Origin: Ammonifex thiophilus
GTDB taxonomy: Bacteria > Bacillota > Desulfotomaculia > Desulfotomaculales > Ammonificaceae
Length of the DNA: 64,000 nt
Assembly (NCBI RefSeq): GCF_003368535.1
Contig: NZ_QSLN01000003.1
Location: 1 to 64,000 of the forward strand
Reading direction: 5' to 3'
Under the pieces are notes generated by a model. The model had not been told where the DNA came from, did no database searches, and saw only the letters and a program-made list of their open reading frames with translations. Below are positions 7,798 through 14,989 of the stretch, piece by piece; position 1 is the first letter of the stretch; every line of letters begins with the position of its first letter. The translations under genes and the position numbers were made by a program.

Positions 7798-8343
7798 TTA
7801 TACTCTGGAACCTGGTAGTGCGCCCAGCTCCTTCAGCTTTTCGTAAGCCCTCTCCACTTCGTCTCTAGAGAACTTGGGCTTCTTGGTCCACCAGGCCGTT
7901 GCTATGATATCCTCACGGTCATGCCGGTTTCCAAATACCCACTGATCCCTTGCAATCAGGTGGACAGTGGCAAGCAGCTCCAGATACTGGGGAGAAAACT
8001 CCCCGTACTTACTGACGACTGCCTCTGCTACGGCCAGGTCTTCAGGGGACAGGTATTCGAATTTTTCTTCTCCAACGGAGAGTGGAAAAATCTCTGTTTC
8101 CCTGTCAAAGCCGGTTGCTCGTATTTCGATCTTTTCAAAAAAGCGGAGGTCGGCCAGTACATCTTCCATCTCGGGGCTGTAGGGTCCATACTTGTGAAGG
8201 TGGAAAGAGAAGCTGATCGGAGCCCCTTCTGCCTGAGCAAAATAGGCCAGCTTCTGAAGGGCTTTTTTGCCCGGTAAAGGCCTCTTCCATGTCTCGTAAT
8301 ACTTTTTGATGAGCGCAAAGATAAACTCCGCATTTCGGGTCAT
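7798..8343 (-). CDS. YwgA-like protein, 181 aa
   Basis: The sequence (KKALQKLAYFAQAEG, then LHKYGPYSPEMEDVLADLRF) fits the YwgA family, related to the SocA/DUF4065 'YxYGP' proteins. In Bacillus ywgA neighbours ywfO, an HD-domain phosphohydrolase. Here too its start overlaps the stop of an HD-hydrolase gene by ATGA, so the pair is preserved. The biochemical role of YwgA is not settled; DUF4065-like proteins are often antitoxin-like or interaction domains. Inferred: partner or regulator of the HD enzyme. Confidence 0.7.
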   Translation of the reverse strand: MTRNAEFIFALIKKYYETWKRPLPGKKALQKLAYFAQAEGAPISFSFHLHKYGPYSPEMEDVLADLRFFEKIEIRATGFDRETEIFPLSVGEEKFEYLSPEDLAVAEAVVSKYGEFSPQYLELLATVHLIARDQWVFGNRHDREDIIATAWWTKKPKFSRDEVERAYEKLKELGALPGSRV

Positions 8344-9740
8344 ATTCTCCCTCCTTTCTGCCAGCCGTTTAAAAAGCCCTCAAGGATTTCCTTGGCCTTT
8401 TTCACGTCTTCTTCGTGGCAGTACAGTCGACACATTCTCACCTCGTAGTCCAGCCTCTGTATGACCAGGGACCGTTCCTGCAAAAGGTCCGGTTTTTTGC
8501 TCCTGTCCCTGCCAAGCACATGAATCCAGCTCCCTTCCGTTTTCTCTTCCGGTTTCATGTAGCGAGCCGGTTTCAGTTTTGTCAGGTAGTTCTCCTTGCC
8601 CTCGTCCAGGTAGACCTCCCTCACGCCCTTTTCTTTCAGAAGGTTCCCAAGCACTCTAAAGAGTTCAACCTGCTCCTTTTTCGCATCGATGGAGGTTTGC
8701 TTGATGAGCTTGAGGTGCCGCCGAGAGAAAAGCCTCTCCGCCCACCGGTTGGTCAACCGATCTTCACTGATACGGGATTCGATCTTTGCGTCGAACTCCT
8801 CCAGGAATTTCCCTAAGTCTGCCGGCCACGTGCCACCGGGAAGAGTCGTTCTGAGGTACTCGGAGAGGATATAGTCGTAAGCCCTGCGCACGGGATGGAA
8901 GTACACCTGGAGGTACATGTAATACCTGGCCAAGAGCAGGCCCTCGACGGCAAAGAGCCCGTCTTCCTCTACAGCCAGCTCGGCGCGGTCCTCGCTCACG
9001 TAAGCAGTGAGACAGTCCAGCACCCGGTCTATATCAAACGCACCATATGCGACTCCGCAAAAGTACGCATCGCGGAGAAGATAGTCCATCCTGTCTGCGT
9101 CTATCTCTCCGGAGATTAACTGGACGAGTAGCGGCGAAGGATCTATGAATCCCTCGCGTTGGAACTCAGCGGGCACCTGAGGGTGTTTTTCTATCAGCTT
9201 GCATACTCGCTCGGCTGTAATGCCGTCCGCACCGAAGTGCTCTTCGATGAGGACTTTGAGGTCGGAAGCAAGAATCAGGGCGGCGGTATAGTCCTCGTGT
9301 GTCGCAGGCCGATTTTCCTGGCTTTTAAGTCCTCCACCTAGGTACTTGACGGGAGGCAGTAAATCTTCTGCGGCGTGAGAAAAAGGAGGATGTCCTATAT
9401 CATGGAGGAGAGCGGCAAGGCGCAGGAGTTGCCGAAAATGTCTTTTCTCTTCTTCTTTCCAACCAAAATTCTTGTTCTTCTCGCAAATCCTATCGAAAGC
9501 TCTAGTTGCTACCTCCATTGCCCCCAGAGAATGCCCGAATCTGGTGTGTTCCGCCCCATGAAAAACATAATACCCTAACCCTAGCTGCTTGATTCGCCTT
9601 AAGCGCTGAAAGACGGGATGGTCGATGATCTTTCTCTCCGCCGTTGAAACTCTGATAAAACCGTGGATGGGGTCGCGGAAAGTATGCTCTTTTGACTTCT
9701 CATCTGTCTCCTGCGTGGTTTCCTTAGGAAAGTCTTCCAT
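8340..9740 (-). CDS. HD-domain phosphohydrolase, YwfO/SAMHD1-like, 466 aa
   Basis: The motifs of the dNTPase branch of HD enzymes are complete: HGAEHTRFGHSLGAMEVA, LLHDIGHPPFSHAAE (HD) and a distal Asp in GEIDADRMDYLLRDA. The length fits YwfO/dGTPase relatives. Start chosen at the ATG at 9740 after AGGGATCGGG; an ATG at 9770 is possible. It probably hydrolyses dNTPs or a related nucleotide. On a mobile element such an enzyme could limit dNTP pools and act in defence against phage. That is an inference. Confidence 0.85.
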   Translation of the reverse strand: MEDFPKETTQETDEKSKEHTFRDPIHGFIRVSTAERKIIDHPVFQRLRRIKQLGLGYYVFHGAEHTRFGHSLGAMEVATRAFDRICEKNKNFGWKEEEKRHFRQLLRLAALLHDIGHPPFSHAAEDLLPPVKYLGGGLKSQENRPATHEDYTAALILASDLKVLIEEHFGADGITAERVCKLIEKHPQVPAEFQREGFIDPSPLLVQLISGEIDADRMDYLLRDAYFCGVAYGAFDIDRVLDCLTAYVSEDRAELAVEEDGLFAVEGLLLARYYMYLQVYFHPVRRAYDYILSEYLRTTLPGGTWPADLGKFLEEFDAKIESRISEDRLTNRWAERLFSRRHLKLIKQTSIDAKKEQVELFRVLGNLLKEKGVREVYLDEGKENYLTKLKPARYMKPEEKTEGSWIHVLGRDRSKKPDLLQERSLVIQRLDYEVRMCRLYCHEEDVKKAKEILEGFLNGWQKGGRI

Positions 9741-9828
9741 CTCCCGATCCCTGCGTCGCGCTGAGAACATTACATCCAGGAGTTTTCGATCCGAGCTTTG
9801 CGAATTCCTTTTTGAAGATTTAAAAAAG

Positions 9829-9845
9829 GGGGGCTCCGCGCCCCC
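9829..9845 (-). terminator. Strong rho-independent terminator
   Basis: On the minus strand GGGGGC, a 5-nt loop and GCCCCC are followed by six T residues. It overlaps the stop codon of the small frame ending at 9845 and ends the operon that begins near 10978. Confidence 0.85.
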
Positions 9846-10000
9846 TACTTGCTTCCTCCCTGCTTCGCATCCCAGGTCTGGGCGCTTCTCCCCTGCCCCC
9901 AGACCTCCCCTCCTCCGGCGGCCTCCAGGGCCACCTCGTAGGCTTCCAGGTCGCTTATCCTCCGCCCGCTGCCCGGCTCCGGCGGAGGGAGGACGGCCAC
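9845..10000 (-). CDS. Short ORF, 51 codons, possibly the frameshifted C-terminus of the upstream gene
   Basis: This frame runs from about 10040 to a TAG that touches the terminator, and it reads as sensible protein (VAVLPPPEPGSGRRISDLEA onwards). It is in the -1 frame relative to the gene ending at 9955, whose own tail after residue ~140 turns into Arg/Gly/Ser-rich nonsense. Either a -1 frameshift near 10040 joins them, or a GTG at 10000 starts a separate peptide (AGGAGG lies 12 bases upstream). I favour a shared gene. Confidence 0.45.
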   Translation of the reverse strand: MAVLPPPEPGSGRRISDLEAYEVALEAAGGGEVWGQGRSAQTWDAKQGGSK

Positions 10001-10461
10001 CGGCCTCTGCTGCCTCCTGGACTCCGGCGCTGCTTCGTGAGGGTGTCCAGGGCCTCCAGCGCTTCCTCCGGGTCCATCCTGAGCTCCCGCGCCAGGGCCT
10101 CCACGCCCTTCCTCCCGCCGCGCGCCCTGGCCGTCTCCAGGACCAGCTGGCGCTCCCGCCAGTTGCCCGCCGCCACATAGTTGTTGACCAGCCCTTCGAG
10201 CTCTTCCCTGTCCATCCGGCCCTGCTGCGCCCGCAGCAGCTTCTCCCGCTCCAGGAAGAGGCAGTACTTGAAGTACTCCCTGTACCTCTCATACTTGCCC
10301 TTGAACTCCGGCGGGTGGTAGTAGTCGTTGATGTTTTTCCGCACCCCCGCCCGCCTGACGATGCTCCGGGCCACCCTCCTTATCCAGTTCCTGAGCAGCT
10401 TGTTTTCCGGCACCTCGATCTCCCGGAGAGCGTTCCCGTTCAGGGTCGCGCTGAACTTCAT
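9955..10461 (-). CDS. Hypothetical protein, 168 aa as read, C-terminus frame-disrupted
   Basis: ATG at 10461 follows GGAGGTAGGAGG and overlaps the upstream stop (ATGA). The protein is basic and helical (LLRNWIRRVARSIVRRAGVR, then EYFKYCLFLEREKL). A short helix-turn-helix-like stretch, ELRMDPEEALEALDTL, comes just before the point where the frame goes bad. A similar helix-turn-helix stretch (LAERLGVDGKLMWQAAESY) is in the upstream gene, so the two may be related DNA-binding proteins. No family recognised. Confidence 0.55.
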   Translation of the reverse strand: MKFSATLNGNALREIEVPENKLLRNWIRRVARSIVRRAGVRKNINDYYHPPEFKGKYERYREYFKYCLFLEREKLLRAQQGRMDREELEGLVNNYVAAGNWRERQLVLETARARGGRKGVEALARELRMDPEEALEALDTLTKQRRSPGGSRGRWPSSLRRSRAAGGG

Positions 10462-10742
10462 CCTCCTACCTCCCTGTTTCCGGAGTTCGGGAGCGGCGGG
10501 GGCACGAGGGCCGGTATCCGCTTCCGCCGCCGCCTCTTCGCGTCGCGCACCTTGCGGTAGCTCTCCGCCGCCTGCCACATCAGCTTCCCGTCCACGCCGA
10601 GCCTTTCTGCCAGGGCGAGGATCGCCCTCTTGCCGCCGCGCCCCCGCACGGCCATCATGACCTGGTACCGCTCCTGGTCGCCGGAGGCCGCCAGGTAGCG
10701 CCTGGCGAATGCACCGATGTTCAGGCCAGAGTTGTCAGCCAT
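10458..10742 (-). CDS. Small helix-turn-helix-like protein, 94 aa
   Basis: ATG at 10742 follows GAGGAGG with an 8-base spacer. Residues ~45-65 (ILALAERLGVDGKLMWQAAE) look like a helix-turn-helix, followed by a strongly basic stretch (RDAKRRRRKR) that could contact DNA. It overlaps the next gene by four bases. A regulator early in the operon is plausible. Confidence 0.55.
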   Translation of the reverse strand: MADNSGLNIGAFARRYLAASGDQERYQVMMAVRGRGGKRAILALAERLGVDGKLMWQAAESYRKVRDAKRRRRKRIPALVPPPLPNSGNREVGG

Positions 10743-10744
10743 GC

Positions 10745-10978
10745 TCACGCCCTCCTCAAGCCAGCTCCGGACGCCAGGTCGTTTATCGACACGCAGAAGC
10801 GAAAGCCTACAGGGGAACGCAGGACGATGAGCCTTTCCGTTACGCCTGCGACGGTTCCGCCCGGGGGATAGAGAAGGGAGTCCTTGGCCTGGCTCTTCCA
10901 GTTGACGGCGACCTTGCTGCCGGGAGGAAAGGAAGAAAGGGTTTCACGCAGGCGGGTCAAGGACTGAACGGGAAACAA
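10745..10978 (-). CDS. Hypothetical protein, about 77 aa
   Basis: First protein gene downstream of the GC-rich RNA-like region. Beta-rich sequence (GSKVAVNWKSQAKDSLLYPP, then GTVAGVTERLIVLRSPVG) suggests a small SH3-like barrel. Start codon uncertain: TTG at 10978 follows AGAGGGG at a long spacing. The stop lies just before the next start. Confidence 0.5.
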   Translation of the reverse strand: MFPVQSLTRLRETLSSFPPGSKVAVNWKSQAKDSLLYPPGGTVAGVTERLIVLRSPVGFRFCVSINDLASGAGLRRA

Positions 10979-11087
10979 ACCTATCAGCCCCTCTCAGGAG
11001 GTTCTGGGCCGCTCTCCGCCGTACCCTTTTAAAGGGGCACGCTCCCGGTCCACCGCGGGAAGGTGGCGGCCCTACGGACCGGATAAT

Positions 11088-11758
11088 CCCCGGGCGGGAA
11101 GACCACGCCCGGGGAATTGGTTGCTTATGACCTCAGAGCACGCGCCCTCGGCGGGCTCCTCGGGCACGTGGCCCGGCATGGCACTGCCACCCCTTGCTCC
11201 CGGCTCCCCTGCGGGCCGGAGCCAGGGACAGAGGACGGGCAAGGCGGGGCCGGTCGATTCCGGCCTTGCCGGGGCTTTCACCTGCTCGCTTGTATCCGCC
11301 TTTCCCTGCGCCCCTGTGAACCCGTATGGACGCGGGTGAAGCTGGGCACGCTCGGCTTTCTTTCCGCCTATCCTTGCCCACGCAGGCTTGATCCGGCTCA
11401 CCGCGCCGGCCGGGCACCCTGCCTCACCGGCTTCAGCGGCCTCCTCGGAAGGTACGCCGCACGGCCGGGTGCGCAGCCGCCGGGAGGTTTAACCGCACTC
11501 CCTTCGGTCTACCCCGTCATGATCCGCCGCCCTGTGCCCCGCGTTCTTCCCCCGCCTCTCCGGGCCGCGCCCCAGAGCCCTGGACGGTCCGGGAGGAGAG
11601 GGCTCACGCGGCAGGACGAACGGTCCGACTGTCAGGTGCGGGGTTTAAAGGTCGCCCCGCGCGGCAGTCACTGGCCCCGCGCCTTCGCCCCTTATTGGGC
11701 TCCGGCCGGGAGCCTGGTTGGCTAGTTGATTGAGAAGGACCAGTAATCGAACCGCCTC
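11088..11758 (-). ncRNA. Candidate large structured RNA, about 670 nt
   Basis: A ~70% GC stretch with no credible protein frame, starting just downstream of a near-consensus promoter (11766-11794). It contains a dense series of perfect stems: GGCTCC/GGAGCC (11698-11714), GCGCGG/CCGCGC (near 11657-11681), GAGCCC/GGGCTC, TGGGCA/TGCCCA, ACCCG/CGGGT, a long hairpin at 11238-11270 with arms GGCAAGGC/GCCTTGCC, a second GGCTCC/GGAGCC, and a final 9-bp hairpin CCCCGGGCG/CGCCCGGGG (11088-11114) that could be the 3' end, although the U-tract is poor. The length and phage-like context recall ornate large RNAs (GOLLD, ROOL and OLE are known classes). I cannot assign it to any of them. Confidence 0.5.
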
Positions 11759-11765
11759 AAAATTA

Positions 11766-11794
11766 ATTGTAGCAGATCTTCAGGTGGAAATCAA
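11766..11794 (-). promoter_or_regulatory. Strong sigma-A promoter of the structured RNA and operon
   Basis: On the minus strand TTGATT (11794-11789), exactly 17 bases, then TACAAT (11771-11766), within an AT-rich island. The predicted start near 11758 is at the boundary of the GC-rich region. It faces the divergent repressor gene, the layout of a phage or ICE lysogeny switch. Confidence 0.75.
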
Positions 11795-11810
11795 GTCTTT
11801 TTGCTGGGTA

Positions 11811-11823
11811 TGCTAATTTAGCA
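11811..11823. promoter_or_regulatory. Putative repressor operator
   Basis: A perfect palindrome TGCTAA-T-TTAGCA just upstream of the minus-strand promoter and in front of the plus-strand repressor gene. Its size and position fit an XRE-family operator. No second copy was found, so confidence is limited. Confidence 0.4.
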
Positions 11824-11973
11824 GTCTAAAAGCTGGATGACAAGCCTGCTACCGGTGGATTACTTCTTGCCAGACTTTTCTGCGGGATAAGAAGTCAAAT
11901 CAGGTAGGTGCGGAGAAATTAAAGGTAGCCAAGCAGTCCTTACACTCTAATCTTCAGGAAGGAGCTTAAGACC

Positions 11974-12429
11974 ATGCCACGAAAGGGCACTGACGATCTG
12001 GGTTTAAGGATAAAATTCGCCAGACTAAGGAAAGGGCTAACTCAAGCAGAGTTAGCACAAAAACTTAATGTGCACCCTGAAACGCTTGGAAAGTATGAAA
12101 GAGGTACCAACCGCCCGGATGCAGAAACGCTTCGCAAGCTTGCCGATATACTCGAAGTGTCCACCGATTTCCTCGTGGGAAGAACAAACGATCCTTCTCC
12201 TGTCCCTTCCAGCCTCGACGCTGACGTGGAAACTTACCTGGAGAAGATCGTGAAGGGCGAAATCCCCATCCACTTCGACGGCGCCGAGCGGCTCACCCCG
12301 GAAGTCCTGGAAGACCTGAGAACGATACTGAAGGCAGCTCTTACCTACATCCGCGCCCACAAGCCTAAAGAGGAGGAAAAAGCAGTCGAAGAGAAAGAAG
12401 AAATAGAAAGGCCGGGAAAGGGAGGATAA
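11974..12429 (+). CDS. XRE-family repressor, 151 aa
   Basis: ATG at 11974 follows AGGAAGGAG. Residues 8-65 are a classic XRE helix-turn-helix (IKFARLRKGLTQAELAQKLN, ERGTNRPDAETLRKLADILEV, then TDFLVG). The C-terminal 80 residues are helical and highly charged. A predicted metalloprotease follows 4 bp downstream. This pair corresponds to the ImmR/ImmA switch of ICEBs1 and related elements, where the repressor keeps the element quiet until the protease cleaves it. The opposing promoter and palindrome support the same role here. Confidence 0.85.
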   Translation: MPRKGTDDLGLRIKFARLRKGLTQAELAQKLNVHPETLGKYERGTNRPDAETLRKLADILEVSTDFLVGRTNDPSPVPSSLDADVETYLEKIVKGEIPIHFDGAERLTPEVLEDLRTILKAALTYIRAHKPKEEEKAVEEKEEIERPGKGG

Positions 12430-12433
12430 AAAG

Positions 12434-12907
12434 GTGCTGGCCGAGCGGATGCGGACCTTCACGGAGGGAGTCATCTCCCTTTACGGGCTTGTCCACCCCG
12501 AAGAGCTTGCCGAGCACCTGGGGCTCACCGTGGTGGAAGTGCAAGACCCTTTAAAAGCGGTCCGGGGAGCTTTCATTTGCAAGAAGGGCCTGAAGCTGGT
12601 CTGCGTGGACGCAAGCCTTCCCACCCTGCACCGCCATGCTGCAGTCCTGCACGAGTGCGGCCACTACCTCCTGCACCCGGGCGAAAACAGGTTTTTCATA
12701 GAAAACAGGGCTTTTCTGCTTTCCGGGCGCAAAGAACTGGAAGCCACCCTCTTCGCGTTTTTCTACCTGGTGGAGTGGAACCGGGAACTCCTGGAGCAGC
12801 TGGAGCACAACCTTTGCAGGTTCGCGAAGGCGCACGGGCTGCCGACGAGAGTGGCAGAAGTAGCGGCCGCCGCCTTGTGTAAACCCGAAGCTGTAGCCTA
12901 CCTATGA
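12434..12907 (+). CDS. ImmA/IrrE-type metallopeptidase, 157 aa
   Basis: GTG at 12434 follows GGGAGGATAAAAAG. The zinc motif HECGHYLLHPGE (HExxH) is near residue 73, with a glutamate-bearing helix downstream (GRKELEATLFAFFYLVEWN), as in the COG2856/ImmA family. It is directly downstream of the XRE repressor and probably cotranscribed. It is expected to cleave the repressor after DNA damage or quorum signalling, thereby inducing the leftward operon. Confidence 0.85.
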   Translation: MLAERMRTFTEGVISLYGLVHPEELAEHLGLTVVEVQDPLKAVRGAFICKKGLKLVCVDASLPTLHRHAAVLHECGHYLLHPGENRFFIENRAFLLSGRKELEATLFAFFYLVEWNRELLEQLEHNLCRFAKAHGLPTRVAEVAAAALCKPEAVAYL

Positions 12908-13016
12908 GGGATTGAAACAGTGGGAAAGGCTGATGGTGTGTTAGTTTGGGAAAGACCAAAAGGAAGTGGATTAAAATGGTCAGGAGAGGGATTAAAAAAA
13001 AACGGAGGGATTTCGG

Positions 13017-13208
13017 GTGGACAAAGAGTTGATCTTCCTGGTCGAAGAGGCGCCGGAGGGCGGCTACGTGGCGCGTGCCCTGGGCCACTCTGTCTTCACT
13101 GAAGCGGAAGACCTGGAGGAGCTGAGAGCCAACGTTCGTGACGCGGTACGCTGCCACTTTGAAAGCGAAGAGCTACCGCGGGTAACTTTCAGTCTACCAC
13201 TTTTCTAA
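13017..13208 (+). CDS. HicB-like antitoxin domain protein, 63 aa
   Basis: GTG at 13017 follows GGAGGGATTTCGG. The sequence (LIFLVEEAPEGGYVARALGH onwards, then EAEDLEELRANVRDAVRCHF) is the short HicB/DUF1902 type of fold found with HicA toxins. I find no HicA in the 110 bp upstream: only short broken frames are present (12920-13016), so this may be an orphan. Its end overlaps the convergent vapC end by 15 bp. Confidence 0.65.
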   Translation: MDKELIFLVEEAPEGGYVARALGHSVFTEAEDLEELRANVRDAVRCHFESEELPRVTFSLPLF

Positions 13209-13583
13209 CCTTAGATCTTCCACTTCCGCAAAGTGATCATCGCGGCTAACCAAAACAAGATCATGTTGCCGTGCGATGGCCGCAATCCAGATGTCGTTCT
13301 CGGGGATAGGCCGCCCTTTCGCCCGCAACTGGTTTTTGATCACACCGTATTCGCGTGCCGTTCCGACATTGCAAGTTAACACGGCAACGCCGCCTACAAA
13401 CTCTTCGATTTGCGCCAGATTCTTTTCAGTTTGACCGGATTTGAGGGCACCGTAGTACAATTCTCCCAGAACGATAGCAGGTATGAATACCTTTTCCGCT
13501 TTTGCCAAGTTCCTCTGAACGGCGGCATCGCCTCTGAACAAAGCAATAACAATGTTCGTGTCTAGCAAAAACTTACCACTCAC
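13194..13583 (-). CDS. vapC: VapC-type PIN-domain toxin, 129 aa
   Basis: PIN-domain acidic residues are present: LLDTNIVIALF at the N-terminus, GELYYGA, ENDIWIAA and the final VSRDDHF. The order and length match VapC ribonucleases that cleave tRNA or rRNA. GTG at 13583 overlaps the stop of the upstream antitoxin gene by 11 bp, the normal coupling in vapBC pairs. Confidence 0.88.
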   Translation of the reverse strand: MSGKFLLDTNIVIALFRGDAAVQRNLAKAEKVFIPAIVLGELYYGALKSGQTEKNLAQIEEFVGGVAVLTCNVGTAREYGVIKNQLRAKGRPIPENDIWIAAIARQHDLVLVSRDDHFAEVEDLRLEKW

Positions 13584-13812
13584 TCAAGTCCACCCGCTCA
13601 CAGCCTTCTTCGATGGCCCGTTCCATTAACTCGGCTTCTTCCGGCGTCAGGATGCCGGCGAAGCGGAGCAGCTTCTCGCCGGGCGTGCCCTCAGAAACAG
13701 AAGAAGCCAGCGCCCGGGCAAAATCGAGCACTTCCCGCTGCAACTCGGGCGGAAGACGATCGAGTTCCCGCAAGATTTCCTCCCTGATCGGATTCGCACT
13801 CACTTTGATCAC
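13573..13812 (-). CDS. vapB: VapB-type antitoxin (DUF2281-like), 79 aa
   Basis: A short acidic helical protein (ILRELDRLPPELQREVLDFA) of the kind paired with PIN toxins; the C-terminal segment (EEGCERVDLSEW) probably wraps the toxin. GTG at 13812. It is upstream of and overlaps vapC and should bind and neutralise it and repress the operon. Confidence 0.8.
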   Translation of the reverse strand: MIKVSANPIREEILRELDRLPPELQREVLDFARALASSVSEGTPGEKLLRFAGILTPEEAELMERAIEEGCERVDLSEW

Positions 13813-13884
13813 CCGCCGTTTTTGTTTCCGTCTTCAGTATATCGCGAGTATATCGCGGCCCGGTTCCCTCAACAACACGCAGTT

Positions 13885-14280
13885 CTATTCCCGGTTCCAT
13901 CCCCGGACCAGGAGAAGTCCTATGCCCAGCCCTATCCAGGTGCCCGCAAAAGCGACCACCCAGGCAATAAGGGGGCACAAAGGCCAGCGCGGCTCCAGGC
14001 CGGCGAACCAGGCCAGCATGGGCAGAACCATGCCGCCGAACGTGGGAGCCACAAGGAGGGTCGGGCTCTTTCTCTTCTCCGCCTCTGCTTCGGCTACCAT
14101 GCCGGCGGGAAAGCCCGCCGTGAAAAGGTACGCCGTGACGCCCAGCATCAGGGCCAGCGCTTCCCTCTGGCTGAACCGGTCGAGGAACTCCCGGAAGTTG
14201 GGGCTTCCGAGGAGCAGGATCAGGCTGCCAGCGTAGCAGCCGAAACCGGCCATCAAGCCGGAAAACAGCCCACTTGTCAT
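13885..14280 (-). CDS. Membrane protein, 131 aa
   Basis: ATG at 14280 overlaps the upstream CopG-like gene by ATGA. Four hydrophobic segments are visible (residues ~3-22, 42-62, 80-96 and 104-124). The N-terminus GLFSGLMAGFGCYAGSLILLLG is Gly-rich. No family recognised. Its coupling to a small antitoxin-like gene is unusual, since such genes normally precede a soluble toxin. Confidence 0.65.
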   Translation of the reverse strand: MTSGLFSGLMAGFGCYAGSLILLLGSPNFREFLDRFSQREALALMLGVTAYLFTAGFPAGMVAEAEAEKRKSPTLLVAPTFGGMVLPMLAWFAGLEPRWPLCPLIAWVVAFAGTWIGLGIGLLLVRGWNRE

Positions 14281-14471
14281 TCCCAAGTCTCCGTCCTTTC
14301 TTTATCCGCACACTTTCTGGCCGCTCTCGCTGCCAGCTCCGGTGCTAGTTCGATTTCCTCCGGCTCAAGCTGATCCCAGTAGTCGGCCACACTGTGGGTG
14401 TCCCAGAACTCGGCCATCTCCTGCACGCTTTTGAACTCCGGCAAGTTTTCTTTTCTTCTCAATCCGGTCAC
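14277..14471 (-). CDS. CopG/BrnA-like antitoxin, 64 aa
   Basis: The motif EFKSVQEMAEFWDTHSVADY followed by WDQLEP is the typical core of short CopG-family antitoxins (PF12441-like). It usually sits beside a BrnT or similar toxin, but here the coupled downstream gene encodes a multi-pass membrane protein. The upstream terminator at 14486-14513 makes the two genes a separate unit. Confidence 0.7.
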   Translation of the reverse strand: MTGLRRKENLPEFKSVQEMAEFWDTHSVADYWDQLEPEEIELAPELAARAARKCADKERTETWE

Positions 14472-14485
14472 CCCCGTTAACGAGA

Positions 14486-14513
14486 AAAGCCCGGCTCCAT
14501 ACAGCCGGGCTTT
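14486..14513. terminator. Terminator hairpin
   Basis: Stem AAAGCCCGGCT/AGCCGGGCTTT with a 6-nt loop between the coiled-coil gene and the CopG-like gene. The T-rich arms allow termination on either strand. Confidence 0.75.
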
Positions 14514-14519
14514 CCGGTT

Positions 14520-14969
14520 CTAGAGCAGTTTTGCCACAAGAAAAGTCGCGATGACCGCCAGAAAACCGAGCACCACCGTCACTTCGAGCACGGTGAAGCT
14601 CCTGCGTCCGCCCCTGATCTCATCCCGCAGCTCGGCTCGGAGTTCCGCAATTTCTTGCTTCGTTGCCTGCAGTCCGGCGCGGAGACCCGCAGCTTCTTCC
14701 TTTACTCCGTGCAGTCCGGTTCGGAGTTCCGTGATTTCTTCCCTCACTCCACGCAGCTCGGCACGGAGTTCCGCGATTTCTCCTTTCACTCCACGCAGTT
14801 CGGCACGGAGTCCTGCAATTTCTTCCTTCACTCCGCCGATTTCCCGATGCAGAATTTCTATTTCTCGTTGAAAGCCCTTTTCCAAAGAGTCGAGCTTCCA
14901 AACAAGCATATCCCAGGGACTGACGGCGGAGAACTCTTGCTTCTTTACTTCCTCACCCACAGGCATCAC
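14520..14969 (-). CDS. Coiled-coil protein with five 14-residue repeats and a C-terminal membrane anchor, 149 aa
   Basis: Residues ~45-115 consist of five tandem 14-residue units of the form GVKEEIAGLRAELR (variants GVKGEIAELR, GVREEITELR, GVKEEAAGLR, ATKQEIAELR), each two heptads long, giving a continuous coiled coil. The last 22 residues are a membrane helix (VLEVTVVLGFLAVIATFLVA). GTG at 14969 (or ATG at 14966) follows GGAGG. Such tail-anchored coiled coils occur in phages and organelle-like DUF1640 proteins. Function unknown. Confidence 0.7.
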   Translation of the reverse strand: MMPVGEEVKKQEFSAVSPWDMLVWKLDSLEKGFQREIEILHREIGGVKEEIAGLRAELRGVKGEIAELRAELRGVREEITELRTGLHGVKEEAAGLRAGLQATKQEIAELRAELRDEIRGGRRSFTVLEVTVVLGFLAVIATFLVAKLL

Positions 14970-14989
14970 CGCCTTTCACCTCCATTGTA

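Noticed and set aside
11072-11725. Three open frames in the GC-rich stretch read as proteins
   Set aside because: Composition is low-complexity (Pro, Gly, Arg, Ala), starts have no ribosome sites and the frames lie on both strands over the same hairpins; the promoter and structure favour a non-coding RNA.
11088-11758. Group II intron or RNase P RNA
   Set aside because: No domain V-like 3' hairpin or GTGYG start with an intron protein, and none of the conserved RNase P core strings were seen.
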